Origin: Clavelina lepadiformis
Taxonomy: Eukaryota; Chordata; Ascidiacea; Aplousobranchia; Clavelinidae
Assembly (NCBI RefSeq): GCF_947623445.1
Contig: NC_135241.1
Span: 19,656,501-19,720,500 of the forward strand
Length of the DNA stretch: 64,000 nt
Direction: 5' to 3'
Made by a program: the position numbers and the translations under genes. Below are positions 49,133 to 61,431 of the stretch, one piece after another. Each line of letters starts with the position of its first letter. Within the stretch, counting starts at the first letter, position 1. The notes below the pieces were generated by a model that saw only the letters and a list, made by a program, of their open reading frames with translations, had not been told where the DNA came from and searched no databases.

Positions 49133-52100
49133 ATGGAATACACACTTATTTTACTAATGACAGGAATATTAGTAAGTGCTATGCCAGCGGAAAACAAGTA
49201 AGTAATTAGTAAGTAAGTAAGTAATGACAATAAATGATTTTACTGCGATATTTTTTGGTATATATTAATTATCAAAGCTTTTGTAAGATTTTTAAATATG
49301 TTAAATGTCAATGAAAATTTTCGCTCATCAATAAAAATCATCAAAGGCACCTGACGTTTGGGAAACAACGTTTGTGCAGTCAATGATAGCTCTAAGTAAA
49401 CCCAGACCTCACAAAACATCCTTTACTGGATGCAGGAACGACAATATTCCTTAACTTAATTAATTATGTTAAGTTAAGTTAAGTTAACATTAAGTTAACC
49501 AACAAAAGCTATACTGTTGGTTACATATTTTAGAAAGAAGACATCTCCTATTGGCGCTATTGACCTAACTCTGGCGGAAGGATCGTTCGGGGAGGAAGTG
49601 GTACAAGCGTGTTTGCAGAAGATCGACAGTCTCTTTGCATTTTCAAACGACTTTGGCTTCATGAAACGGATCTCATTTGTAGAAACTGAGTACGGACGAA
49701 ATTATAGCAACAGAAACAAAAAAAGAGGAATATGGCAGGTACTCAACCAAACAAGTATAGAAAAGCTGTATGTATGCCTATACATTTAGTATTTTACGGA
49801 CGCTTCTACCATTATTGGCATGATTGTTTCAGCATGAAAAAAATAGTTTTAAATTACTATTTGCTTTGTGTATTATAGCTATTACTGTAATTATAAGGAA
49901 TTTTGTTAAGATATTTATAATAAGGTTGTGTTTTTCTCTAACATAATAATGTTGTCAGATTTCTACGAACATGGAAAACATAATCTTTAACAATCTTTCA
50001 TCTCTTAATTCAACTTTGAAGAATTTTAATCTAATCGACGAATATCACAATCTCGTCTATGAAAGAGATTACAGGTGCTTGTACTAATGTTAAATAAGTT
50101 AACAATGTATTTTTTATAAGGAAATATACAAGAATAATCAAGATTCATAGAGCAAGAAAATAAATTTTTATATTGAAGAGTGTGTCTATCATTTGTTATT
50201 ATCTAACCAACTCAGCCAGAAACGTCAAGGTGTTTTCACAGCATCCCATTTTACTCGGCACTGGTAGGAAGGCTTTACATCGAAATTATGGTGGGCCTAA
50301 GCACATTACCAGGGACATTGATGGATCAAGCAGATTGGTGGGCAAATAACTACCACTCGGGGGCATCCTCAGATGTTTTTTCCACTCAAGTTGCCGAACA
50401 CGAATCAAATTTAAGTAAGCGAGAAAGGAACTAGTTGAGCGCAGGCTATCTGCTAAAGTTTTTGTTGTCATAAAGTAATGGTATTGTAGCCTATATGATG
50501 TTTATTATGTTTAGCATAAGAAGCCTATACGTAACCTTATAAATGGCATTTAGGTTGTTCAAATGAGAGAATGGATCTTTGGTTCCTACTTGATTCTTCC
50601 GGGAGCATTGGGACAGAAAATTTTAAAACCTCGCTCGACTTCGTTTCTCATCTCTCATCCAAGTTTAACATTTCCTCCGACAGAGTAAGAACAGGAATGT
50701 CCATATATTCGACCTGGCACACAATAATCAGCTACTTCAACCAGCACACAAGCAATCAGGAGTTTATGGAAGCAGTCAAAACTACTCACTACAAAAGAGG
50801 TTAACTTTTTTGATAACTCATTTTTGCATTTAAAATAAGGGCTTTAAAGTTTAATGTCACAGTTACTTAGTCCGTGTAAGTTTTAGTACAATAGCAAATG
50901 CAATCCAATTGGTAGACGTCATTCCATTTCATTGCATGTTAATAAACAGCACATGACATCACGCAGTTTTACTGTCACATAAACTAGGCGGAACAAATAC
51001 CGGAGCCGCCATCACCAAAGTATTAACCAAAGGTTTTAATGAAAGAAACGGAGCTCGAGATCGGTCACAAGGTGTCCCTAGAGTGTTGATTGTACTCACA
51101 GATGGACAAAGCAACGACGACGTTTTACAGCCAGTTTATGACGTAATATCAAACTTTTTCATGTTTATAACTTTTTGTTTACAATAACACCAAATTGTTT
51201 TTCCCATACGACGTAAATAGCCAAGCGGTAAAACATGAATGATTGGATTTACTGGTCATGCATTAAAACTTGTTCCTGCATTTGCTTCAATCAAACATAA
51301 CATATGAAGACATATACTTAAAGGAGGATAAATACAACAATTTATTAGAGTCGTAATAAAGTCATCAAACTCGAGTAGCAAGTCAAGTCGAGTCATTTAC
51401 CTTTTAAGACTCAAGTCAAGTCGAATCTTTTGGTAGAAGTGACTTGAGTCAAGTCAAGTCGACTAATATTCGCAGTCAAGCCCAACAGAAAGCAAAAATA
51501 CCATTTCTGTCAACCACAAACGTTTAGGATTATTACAAAATTTGCTTCATTTGGTCGCCCCGTACGGATTCGTAGATCATATCATAAATCATTGTTAGTT
51601 ACACTTTAATGTATTGTAACTAAAGAATAGAGATTCGTTTTACATTAATACTGATACATAATCAAAAACAACTGACTTGAGTGAGTCATTTCAAACAATG
51701 ACTCGAATCAAGTCAAGTCATTTTTGTACTGTCTTAGAAAGTAGCTCGAGTCAAGTCGAGTCTTCGAATACAGTGACTCGAGTCATTATGACCCTACAAG
51801 TTATCCATGCATTTTTAAGGCCCACGAAGCTGGCATCACGGTTTTTGCTGTCGGTGTTGGACATGGAATAAAGTTTGAAGAAATTAATTTGATTGCCAGC
51901 AATCCTGACAGCACCTACGCCTACAAGTTGTCCCAGTTCAATACACTGCTACCGATCTTGCAACGTGTTTTAACTGAGCAAACTTGTACAGCGTCTGCAA
52001 CTTTATTGGTAGGTAATGGGCATTCAGATTACATGTAAAATTAAGAACATTGGGTTAGGAGAGTTTTCTGTGCCCATACAAGGATAACTACAGGTATTTC

Positions 52101-53301
52101 AAATAAGTATACAATTAAATATCATGCCTTTTCATTATGCAACTTTTTAGAACAATACTCTTGTTACCATTCGCATTTCATCTGGAAGTTCTCATTATTC
52201 GTCCATCAAAATACCAAGAAATGGATACGTCACAATTTCCTTGAGTACAGAAAGCGTTAACGGAAGTTCCGGTCAAGGTTACATCGGTACTTTCCCCAAC
52301 CCAAATTCAGCTTTGCATTCAGTAGCTTTCCAGCTTACTGGGGTAAGTTAAACGTAATAATGAGAGAAGGCTTAAAAAGAAAGACGTCATGAGCGATGAC
52401 GTGAATTCTTATTTTAAATGTTTGGCTACACAAACCCAAACAGAAAGCTTCAAATACAACAATACGTCGTGACAGCATTATATCAAGTTAGTATTCAGCA
52501 ACTGACAGCTGATAGGTTCAAAAATTGTGTCTTATTTTTGGCAGGGAAACAATATTACGTTCGTTGCAACAGGAGATGGAATTTTGTTAAAGGAAGGCAG
52601 CAAGATATCTGAAATTAGTTCCTTCAAGCTACATGATGACACTTTACCTATTTACATCAGCATCAATTCTAAAGGACAGTTGTCTTTACCACTAGAAATG
52701 CGAGCAATCGTTGTAAGTGCTTTAGCTAATCTGTGTCAATTTGAAACTATAAAATGTCCAGTTAGAACCAAAGTTTTACTTTCATAACATGCAGGTAAAC
52801 GCGGTTTTCAACACTGCAACAACGTCAACCACTCTTCCCACGACAATACTTGCGACGACATCTGTGTCACCTGATTCGTCGCTCACAATGAGATCTTTAG
52901 ATCCTTCCGCCACCACAGTGGAAAAACTGACGACTTTGGAATCTTCTACAAGGTTAACAACGACACCTTTATTTAAATTGTTTACTACAAGACCATCGAC
53001 CACTACAATTTATTTTACTGACAAACATTTGGAACCAACAAACCCAGCAAACACAACGGCAACGACCACCACAAAATCAACGATAATTACAAGAACTCTT
53101 CCTGTGCTTACTGTGGCCACGCCATTATTAACAACTGTCACGCCGGACGCATTTGCACGTTCTACATGCCGAAATGAAGAGTTTCAGGACAGCTTAGTCC
53201 CGGCTTGGTGGATGTGGTTGTGCATTACATTTGGCGTATTACTGGCATTGGTCATTACCATAAGTTTATCTATTGCATGGCGTGAGAAACGAAGAAAATG
53301 A
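49133..53301 (+). CDS. Lysozyme-like + vWA + Thr-rich stalk type I membrane protein (gene 1)
   Basis: Ten exons: 49133-49197, 49534-49738, 49959-50074, 50242-50414, 50554-50799, 50988-51142, 51820-52008, 52151-52342, 52545-52712 and 52795-53301, giving 671 residues in consistent phase. It has a signal peptide (MEYTLILLMTGILVSA). An N-terminal region of about 200 residues has RISFVETEYG, then GIWQ, then FYSALVGRLY and NNYHSG, resembling the Glu / GLMQ / YNxG motif order of lysozyme-like transglycosylases. A vWA domain follows with intact MIDAS (DSSGS and the later TDGQS). The C-terminal exons form a beta-rich module of two exons, then a Thr/Ser-rich stalk, a TM helix (MWLCITFGVLLALVITISLSI) and a short basic tail. 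Likely a cell-surface adhesion or immune-type protein; function is inferred only. The convergent paralogue lies at 56995-60596. Confidence 0.82.
49468..49499. repeat. TTAAG tandem repeat
   Basis: Short run of the pentamer AGTTA/TTAAG in intron 1 of vWA gene 1. Confidence 0.7.
51346..51796. mobile_element. hAT-like MITE in intron 6 of vWA gene 1
   Basis: 451 bp with ends TAGAGTCGTAAT / ATTATGACCCTA (10 of 12 inverted matches) flanked by CAATTTAT versus CAAGTTAT (8 bp, one mismatch). Both arms are packed with GACTCGAGTCAAGTC-type repeats, so the element is largely self-complementary. Confidence 0.75.
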
Positions 53302-53970
53302 AAGCGAGAAGAAAAACGAATTTTTACGTTTTTGCCACTAGGCAATATTTAATTTTACGAAGCCGTGTGTCAGACGGTTTCCATTTCTTTGCTATATCTT
53401 TAACAGTAACAAACAACGCCTCATATATAATTAGATCAACAGGTTTTTATATATTCTTATTGCGTTTTATGAGATTGATTTAAAAATGTTTTGCATATCT
53501 TTGAATTTATAGAGTGTCAGTTTGCCAGTTAAGTATAAGACTATACTGTTCTTGGTCATGCGTCACCACTCAAATTTTACCAGCGCATATTTGTTTCTCT
53601 ATTACCGCGGTCGCTTATTTATTAATTATTAATTATCGGCAAGCAACTTCACCAACAAAAAAGTAAAGAACCGATTAGTTGATTTACAAGTAACTGACGT
53701 TATCTGCAAATAGTTACTGAATAAGTAACCGAATAACCAACCTCCCTCCGGTTGGTAGCCCAAGTTTTGCTGGTTAAAATTTTTACGGTGTTACGTGCAA
53801 CTGAAAAATAGCGTAGAGTGAACAGTGGAAAATACTAGGAATTGTTTGCAACCGAAATTCTACACAATTCGAATCCCCACAACTTACACATCCTGTATAG
53901 GTTTAAGTATCGTTATCTTACAAAAGTAAGTTATAAAAAATTTACTAAATATAACTTGATATTGATTTGA
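53302..53970. other. 3' flank of vWA gene 1
   Basis: AT-rich; presumably 3' UTR. No further gene seen before the pseudogene relic at 53971. Confidence 0.45.
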
Positions 53971-54539
53971 TACACGACATAACGATAACGGATTGTTGGA
54001 CAAATAAGTTTAACGTAGGGGCATCACCCGGAACATTTTTCTCCAGAATTGCGAAATAAGAATCAAACCAAAGTAGCAATACATATAACTGACTGAGCAC
54101 AAAACTTATGTAGGGTAAACATCTATATATTTTCATTTATAATTGTAGCCATCTCTAGTAGTCAGACAAACGTATATTGCAAGACAAATATTATTTTATC
54201 TTTTATTTTTCCGATTAGCATTCGGTAGCTTTTCATTTTCATTTTATTTTCAATGTTATTTCTTGAAGGTTCACAAATTTTGTTTAAAATTTGTTAATAC
54301 AAAATCAATCGTGTTTTAGATTGTTCAAACGAGAGAATGAATCTTTAGTTCCTACTTGCTTCTTCAGCGAGCAGTGGGAAAGAAAATTTCAAAACCTCGC
54401 TCGACTTCGTTTCTCAATTCTCATCCAAGTTTAACATTTTCTCCGACCGAACAGAAATGAACTGTTCGTTCAAGTAACCACACGATTGTCAGCTTCTTCA
54501 ACCAGCATAAAAGCAATGAAGATTTTACAACAGCAGTCT
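53971..54539 (+). pseudogene. Relic of a third vWA-family copy (exons 4 and 5)
   Basis: 53971-54067 aligns with the end of exon 4 of vWA gene 1 (shared TTG-GGACAAATAA..., GGGGCATC..., TTTTTCTCCA, GAATCAAA), and 54320-54539 aligns closely with exon 5, including its acceptor. The order and strand match gene 1. The exon 5 relic has TAG in place of the Trp codon of LWFLL, the MIDAS Asp has become Ala, and later indels break the frame. Clearly non-functional. Confidence 0.82.
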
Positions 54540-55573
54540 TCTTCTTTCGTATGACGTCGGCTCAAGCATATTCGGCTACCAATTGCAGCCATCTCTTCCC
54601 TTCCTCGTCAGGGGTCTTTAGGTCGTCTTGGCCTATGGGTGGGTGCAGGACACGGAACAACAGCAGTAAATGCCACTAATCCTGAATGGGGTTAGTTAAC
54701 TATGGAAAAATGTTTATATATCTTTTTCACTGCTGTCAATATGTTTGCTTTTATGTAATATATAATTAGAGTTGTAATGGTAGACTATTGCTATTATCCT
54801 TGTGTATAATTATATGCATTATTAAGATAATGTTAACATTGTCAAAGTTTGAATCATTATTGAATCGAGATTGTTAATTTGTACACTGAATGAGAAAAGC
54901 ACAAAGTTTTCTTAACGGTTAAATAGTGTTGCCTCGAACAGGAAAATTTCAGCATAATTTTGAACGTGCACTTCCTATATTCGTTACAACACGCATCCAT
55001 CTGATCGCATTTTGTAGTAAATACCACAGCATTATCAATTGCTAGCAATACAACGTTATAATCTTCATAACGCCCTAAACATGAATGCGCAGAATAAGTA
55101 AAAGTATTCAAGCCAAAAGGACAAAAAACATGCTGAAATGAACAATTAAGAAGCAACACGTAAGCATACGTTGATCACATGACCAAAGCTACAGGTCAAT
55201 ATACTGTAAGTCAGCGTAGCCGACAAATACCAGTGCATCAGAACAGAAGTTTTGTAAACAATAACAACACAAAAGCTATCATAAAAAGTTCAATTGTTTG
55301 GAAGGTATAACAGAGTGTATTACTCTAAGAGGTTTGTTTGCGGCCTTTCATAGATTAGCGAAGATGATTAAAAGTGTACATAACTAAATCAAAAAGAGTA
55401 ATTACCTTTTCTACTTCATGATTGTTCAGTTCCAGATATATACAGCATATTTATGTTAAAGAATGAATAATGGCACCTTTAAGTGTAAAGAAGTTTACTT
55501 ATTTGTCGAGGGCTAGCGACATCTGTTCCACGGACTTGTACTGCAATGTAATGTTCTTCTTGGTATAACAGAA
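54540..55573. other. Intergenic DNA
   Basis: No supported gene. It lies between the vWA relic and the 3' end of the FGFR-like gene. Confidence 0.45.
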
Positions 55574-56322
55574 TTAAACGCACAACATTACCAGAGCCAA
55601 TGTTGCCAGAACCGAGTAACTATCCAAGGCCAGCAAAATAATCCAAGGCTTATTGTCTACTGTTGCAGTTTCCGTTTTAACGCTAAGTTGTAGTATCACA
55701 GTCAGCCAAGCTGATGTATGTGAAATTCCGAAGATATCACTTGCAAGGCACATGTATTTACCCGCATCTCCGTACATGACGTTTTCCAAAACAAGTTTCG
55801 ATTCCGGGTTTTGAATTTTTGGTCGATTTCTTGATCAATTTTACTTAATGTTCATTGGTCACTGGGTTAAACTCAATCCCGTTTAATGCAATCTGCTTTA
55901 CTCACTCAATGTTGGGATGGGGATCACTTTGCACTTTGCACTCGAACTCAACGGCTTCCCCGACCGTAGCTGTGTTGTTGACGAGTAAACCAAACTGTAA
56001 TAGGCCTACTGGTTGATGAGGTGTACATTCAATGACTTCAAGTTCATAGGTTCGATTAATTGAGCCGTATTTGTTGGAAACAACACAAGTGTAAATTCCA
56101 TTATCAGATATTAAAGCTGATTCCACGACTAAATTTTGTCTTCCGTGTCTAAATTGGTATGAACCTATTCTTTCGTTGTTATTAATGATTTGCTTATTTT
56201 TATGCCATGTTGTGGTGACCTCTTTTTGTATATTTGAGCCTTTTGCAATACATTTAAACGAAACTGTGTTTCCAGCTGGTTCTGCCTGAAATATTCTTGA
56301 GTCCAAAAGTATATCCAAGATT
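55574..56322 (-). CDS. FGFR-like Ig-domain protein without kinase (partial or decaying)
   Basis: Two minus-strand exons, 55906-56322 and 55574-55829, join in phase to about 224 residues. The first exon closely resembles the D2 Ig domain of FGF receptors: [44 protein letters not shown], then the linker ECTPHQPV and the start of D3 (VEFECKV). The second exon gives the end of D3 ([21 protein letters not shown]), then a hydrophobic C-terminus (WIILLAL...[11 protein letters not shown]) and a stop. No kinase exon follows within the window. D3 is short by roughly 20-25 residues between its cysteines and lacks the core Trp. The first listed exon starts mid-codon, so 5' exons are missing from my model. 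It may be a decoy-type receptor with a TM or GPI signal, or a decaying duplicate. Confidence 0.62.
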
Positions 56323-56994
56323 CTATTGGTATTTGTATTAATCTGGTGTTGAAACTATAACAGATTTTATATATATAATATATGAATGATGTGTATAAAA
56401 CGTTTAAACTCACAAACCTTGCATGGAAGGTATGTTTTGTTGAAACAAAATAACTTTAACGCTGAAACTAAACGCGATGACCCATGACTAGCTGTAGTCT
56501 GCATCTGATATAAGCTTCATCAACAAGCCGTTTGCTTCATCCATGCACAGCACAAAGTGAATGAATTTTGACTTTAAATTTGGTAGGCACAAAATATCAA
56601 CAAGATCTCGGAAACGAAAACTCAGTCGCTAAAGGTTAGGCAAGTGTTTAATGGCTTGCATAAAGTGTTAAAACGCTTGAAACCAAAATATAAGAAAAAC
56701 TTTAACAAACAAAAAATTTGCGAAGATTTGCGATACAAGGTGAAGCTTCCCACGAAGGAGTTGTCAACATAAATAATTTACTAAGGTATATGAATAAAAA
56801 ACAACGTATAAAGCTGTAAGTCATGTAACCAAGGATTTGTGAAAAAACAAAATATCAATCCTCAGCTAGTGCTCAGCTAAAGGCAAATGCTAACGGGTCC
56901 ATGCAACCAGATTTAACACATGGCAGTAGATATTCCATGTGGTAGAAATTGATTGCGTCTTTGTCACCAGCGTTAACTAATGATTTCACTTGAG
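56323..56994. other. Flank between FGFR-like fragment and vWA gene 2
   Basis: Should hold 5' exons or the promoter of the FGFR-like gene and the 3' UTR of vWA gene 2; neither could be resolved. Confidence 0.4.
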
Positions 56995-59900
56995 CTAGTG
57001 GTAGTAGCCGTAGCGGTTCTCGGTGCATATGCACAAGCATATGCTATAGCAAATTCCGTGGTTGCATTTCGGATAACGCGAAGAACGAGATATTCCAAGA
57101 ATAAACAATACTACTGTGGCAAGAATCATTATGGTCACTATGGAAAGAACAACAATAATCATAACTATCCACCACTCCAAGTAATCAGCAGTTGGAGATG
57201 AGGTAGAAGTTGTTGTGGTGGTGACGGTAGCGGTAGTCGTCGTCACAGAAAGTGTCTATAAAAGATATACCTTGTGATGTGGAACTTCTAATAGTTTGCA
57301 ATTTACTCCGATGTGTCACTTGAATCAATGTGCCTAATTGTATTCCACAGAATCCATTTTAATAAAAATATCTATTGCTAATCAAATTAAGCTTAAGTGA
57401 ACTTCTAATCGTTATTAATTTAGTTACCGAAGTTATAGCAAGTTCAAGTTTGCTTGTTCCTGTGGATACGGTGGTTACGTAGAGAGATGCCGCACCAGAA
57501 ACGAGGCTAGAAATGTCAAGATTCGATTCAACCGCACTTCGAGTTATTGCTCCACTTGAAGTGACTTTCAATGCAACAAGGTCGCCCTAGAAATTTAAAG
57601 TCACCTATGAGCAAGATACAAGTTAAATTAACCGACTGAACAGAGAAAATGTCTCCGGTTAATTAAAATACTTTTAAAAATCGGAATATTTTTAAAGATA
57701 CCGGTAAGAGTACAAAGGTCAAAAGGTGCAAAGATGCGCTTGGATTTGGGTAAAGTCCAACGTAAATTTGGGCGGAACTTCCTGAACCGGCGTTTACTTC
57801 AAAGCTCACTGTCACATAATCTTCCGCTGGGACGCTGATGTAAGAATAATGGATGCCACCGGCCTCTTCAGACACAGTTACTGGCGCGCCGTGCTGAATC
57901 GAACACCTTTTATTACTAAACTATAATTTTAAGTGTCTTACAATAAACTACGAAAGGGAAGTTTAAAAAACTTTTTTTCTTCGCAAACATTATCAAAGGG
58001 AAAACAAATTCTTCGCTAGCAACTTCAAAGATATAAGTTAATCAAGTGACTTCTTTATTGTTATTTTCTTATAGCTCCCTCAGTTGCGACCGATTACGAC
58101 TCGTTGTAACCTGATTGCAAGTTTAAGTGTTGATGCGCTCTATTTGTATTCTTATGGTTTTAAGATTTCACCTGGATTGCAGCCGAAAGCTTGCATGCTT
58201 TATTGGACAATGGTTCAGGCAACACGTTGAGAAGGTCGGTGAAATCAGTCATAATATAAGAGTAGGTTGTATACGGGTGGCTGGCCATTGTCTTAATTTC
58301 TTCTAATTCGATGCCGGTTCCAACGCCAACCGCGAACAAAGTAACACCAGCAGAGTGAGCCTATTTACAATTAAGACTTGATACTTACCTAATATTTGTA
58401 TTTTTCTAAGTCTAAAGAAAACATAATAAACTAAATATAAAATTAGCACCAAAACAAGTACTTAATTGAATGAAATCTGTACATGTGTAGTAAGGTAGTC
58501 GACCGCTTTAGTCTTGTAGATTCTTCGATCATGTACTTATAGACTATCATTGCGTAGCGCTTCTTGGTTATATAAAGAGTCGATGAAAACACAGGTGAAA
58601 GCTTTGAAAACCTCAGTAACCGATTGAAATTTTAACCAATGGAGAATGAAAATTAGTCCCTCAAATAAAATATTTAATATTTGAATCAATACTAGCAGCC
58701 CTTTCTAAAAGGCCCTAACATCACGCGCGATTAAGTGGCATCCTAGTCGAAATTCGGGTTCGCACGTAAGTTACGCGCCCTGGTGTCGTGTTTCCGGTGG
58801 TTAACGCAGGACCAGTAACCAATTGCATCATATGCGCAGAAGAATGTTGAAGCGATGAAGTGTTTGGCGATCCAGAGCGCGCAACAAAACAGTAGACTAT
58901 AAAGGTGATGGAAATCATTCAAAGCAAAACAAAAGTTCACAGTGCAGTAACAGAGTAAAACGGAAAGAATGAAATAGCACATACAACGATTAAGTACCAT
59001 TAGACGGCAAATAAACATGCCACAAAAAAAACTTACTTTTTCTACACATTGCATTCATTGGTTTTCCTCACCTGTTTTGCAGCTTCTTCGGCAGAGTCGA
59101 AGCTATATCCATCTGTTATCACAACAAGAGCTCGGGGAATCCCGAGGTCAAACGATCGTGCTCCACTAATAACAGTGAAACCATTCCTCAGAACATCGTA
59201 TATGGCAAAACCGGTGTAAGTTGTTCCTAAAAAAAACGTTTTGAATCCGTTGAGTGATCACATACTCATACTATATACTTTGGAATAATCTATATTAACG
59301 ACATATATAATGTATGAGCGTGAGAAAGCGTCACCTGTTTTTATAATGATGGGTGAATTATAACATAGGAAAATATGTACGCCTATTTAATGAAATGCGA
59401 TTGAAACGATTTAAGAAATATTACTACATGACAGTTTTACCGGTTAGATAGACGGTGTTGTTAACAGCATTTTCAAAAGCAGAATTATCCGTGTGCTCAT
59501 CGAATTTGCTAGCAATAACGGTGTTTCCATACGAAGAATAGGTCGACATACCCGCACGTACTATGTCGGGTGAAATGACAAAACCAGACATTAAATGATT
59601 AATGAACAAAAGAGATGTTTCGAAATGTTCGCGTCTTATACTGGTTGACCCGTCCAACAAAAACCACACATCCATTTCTTTTTCAGGACAATCTGAAACA
59701 GGGCATTAACAAATACTAAACGTTATGTAAATTGAAACAGAAACTGGTGCACACTTGTCTAAACCAGTTCTTCCTTCCAGTTGGCGTTATTTCCACATTG
59801 TTTTATAAACTCTACAAAACCAAAACAAAACGTCACAGTTGTTTAATGCAGTATTAAGCAGACTAACTTTCGGAGGCTTCAAGCTCAATAACTTCAGCGG

Positions 59901-60596
59901 TATAATTTTTGGAAGAAGATGTAGTGTAATTCGTCTCCCACCAGTCATGCTGATCTTGACGTAATCCCGGGACCGCAGACGCATTTTGGATCAACTCAAT
60001 ATATAAACGAAGGGCAATGACCGAGTGAAATGGAATGCTGCATAAAATAGAACAAGCTCAACATTATAACCATGACAACTGTCGTCGCAATCTTTTAAAG
60101 GTAAATATCAGGCTACGTGTAGCACCAAAGCATAATATGTTATATACCATATACGGTATTAGAGGAAACAAAAGTAAAGCTTTACGTCATATCCATGTTG
60201 TTAAAATCAACCAAAGAAGGCCCAAGTGTTTGACTGATGGTGGTTACCAAGCTAACTAATATGGCTGATGACGCCTCAGCTTGCAGTTCAGAAAGCATTG
60301 GAATCGACATCTAGTGATGAAAAAGTAGGTTATATTTCACCTGTAGTTCATAACAACCGGCACTTTTAAGGAATATTTAACCTTGAAATGTGTTTACTAC
60401 CTGCCATATTCCTCTGGTAATGTCCTTGGAGGTAAAGTTTGTTCCGAACTTAGTTTCCACAAACGCAATTCTTTTCATAAATTCAAAATCGTTGGAAAAT
60501 ATAGACAGGCTATCGAGCTTTAAAATACATGCCTCCACCACCTCTTTTCCCACAGATCCAGGTGATAGCGTTAAATCCACCGCGCCACTTAGATTT
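56995..60596 (-). CDS. Lysozyme-like + vWA membrane protein (gene 2, 5' exon unresolved)
   Basis: Paralogue of the gene at 49133-53301 in convergent orientation. Nine minus-strand exons, 5' to 3': 60401-60596, 60186-60310, 59868-60037, 59441-59692, 59072-59226, 58172-58360, 57702-57893, 57428-57586 and 56995-57255, with the same phases as gene 1; three have identical lengths (155, 189, 192). It keeps RIAFVETKFG, GIWQ, a vWA domain with MIDAS DGSTS and TDGYS, a shorter Thr-rich stalk and a TM helix (WWIVMIIVVLSIVTIMILATVVLFI). It lacks gene 1's NNYHSG motif (NYTTSS here). The first exon, with start codon and signal peptide, was not found; two hAT elements begin 75 bp upstream of the first listed exon. 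Expected surface-protein role as for gene 1. Confidence 0.78.
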
Positions 60597-60671
60597 CTTC
60601 AAGAAAAATTTATGTCATTACTCATTACGTTCATAAACAACCAGCAGTATCCCGATCACTACAACATAGGC

Positions 60672-61065
60672 CAGGGGTGGGCAAATTTGTTCAATGAAAG
60701 AGTCACTTGCGGAAAAATATAAACACCAGCGAGCCGCAAAATCAGTAATGATTGTCAATTTGGTTATTATACTATTAGTAGTCATTTTGGGATATTACTT
60801 TTTAACTAAAAGACCCATAAAAACATGTTGGTGAGGTGCATTTTGACAACCTTTGCCATAGAGTATAGAATCTATACCTGAAAACAATGTCGGAATCGAT
60901 GTCTAGTGTTACGTCATAAACGAAATGCTGGCCTAAATAAAGAAAAACTACACAGAAACTTTCATAAACGGTACTCTTGGTAGCCTTTACATTTTTTGGA
61001 ATTTTACGATTCGACTAGAAGAGCCACAAAAAACATGCCGGAGAGCCGCAGTTTGCCCACGTCTG
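60672..61065. mobile_element. hAT-type MITE (left of a back-to-back pair)
   Basis: 394 bp with ends CAGGGGTGGGCAAA / TTTGCCCACGTCTG and a perfect 8-bp target duplication ACATAGGC at 60664-60671 and 61066-61073. Internal GAGCCRCAAAA and GAGAGCCGC motifs. Just 5' of vWA gene 2. Confidence 0.92.
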
Positions 61066-61080
61066 ACATAGGCCTATAGC

Positions 61081-61431
61081 CAGGGTTGCCATACCGTCCT
61101 TATTTCTAAGATTTGTCCTTATTTTAAAGGTCCGTGTCTTAGAAAATATGTTTGTCCTTTTTTCTAAGAAATGTCCTTATTTTCACTTTCGTCCTTATTT
61201 TTAGGGCGGAGGTGGGCACTTTTGTCCTTATTTTGGGCATTTTGTCACCTTTACGATACCATTTTGTACCAAAGAGATACCAAAATTATGAACATGCAGA
61301 TAGTGTCTTGTTTTTTTTTTTTTTTTTCAGGAACATTGGTTGCTTTCTCTTGTTGTACACTGTTTAAGGTGGTATTCCTCGTTCATTTTCTAGTCGTCCT
61401 TATTTTTGAGTTGAGACTGATGGCAACCCTG
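61081..61431. mobile_element. hAT-type MITE (right of a back-to-back pair)
   Basis: 351 bp with ends CAGGGTTGCCAT / ATGGCAACCCTG (perfect 12-bp inverted repeat) and a perfect 8-bp target duplication CCTATAGC at 61073-61080 and 61432-61439. The interior repeats TGTCCTTATTTT several times and carries a long T run at about 61311-61328. Confidence 0.92.

Noticed and set aside
60605-60665. Hydrophobic minus-strand run (VVVIGILLVV) as the signal-peptide exon of vWA gene 2
   Set aside because: That frame has a stop just upstream in the reconstructed pre-insertion site, has no ATG, and its donor phase does not fit the next exon.
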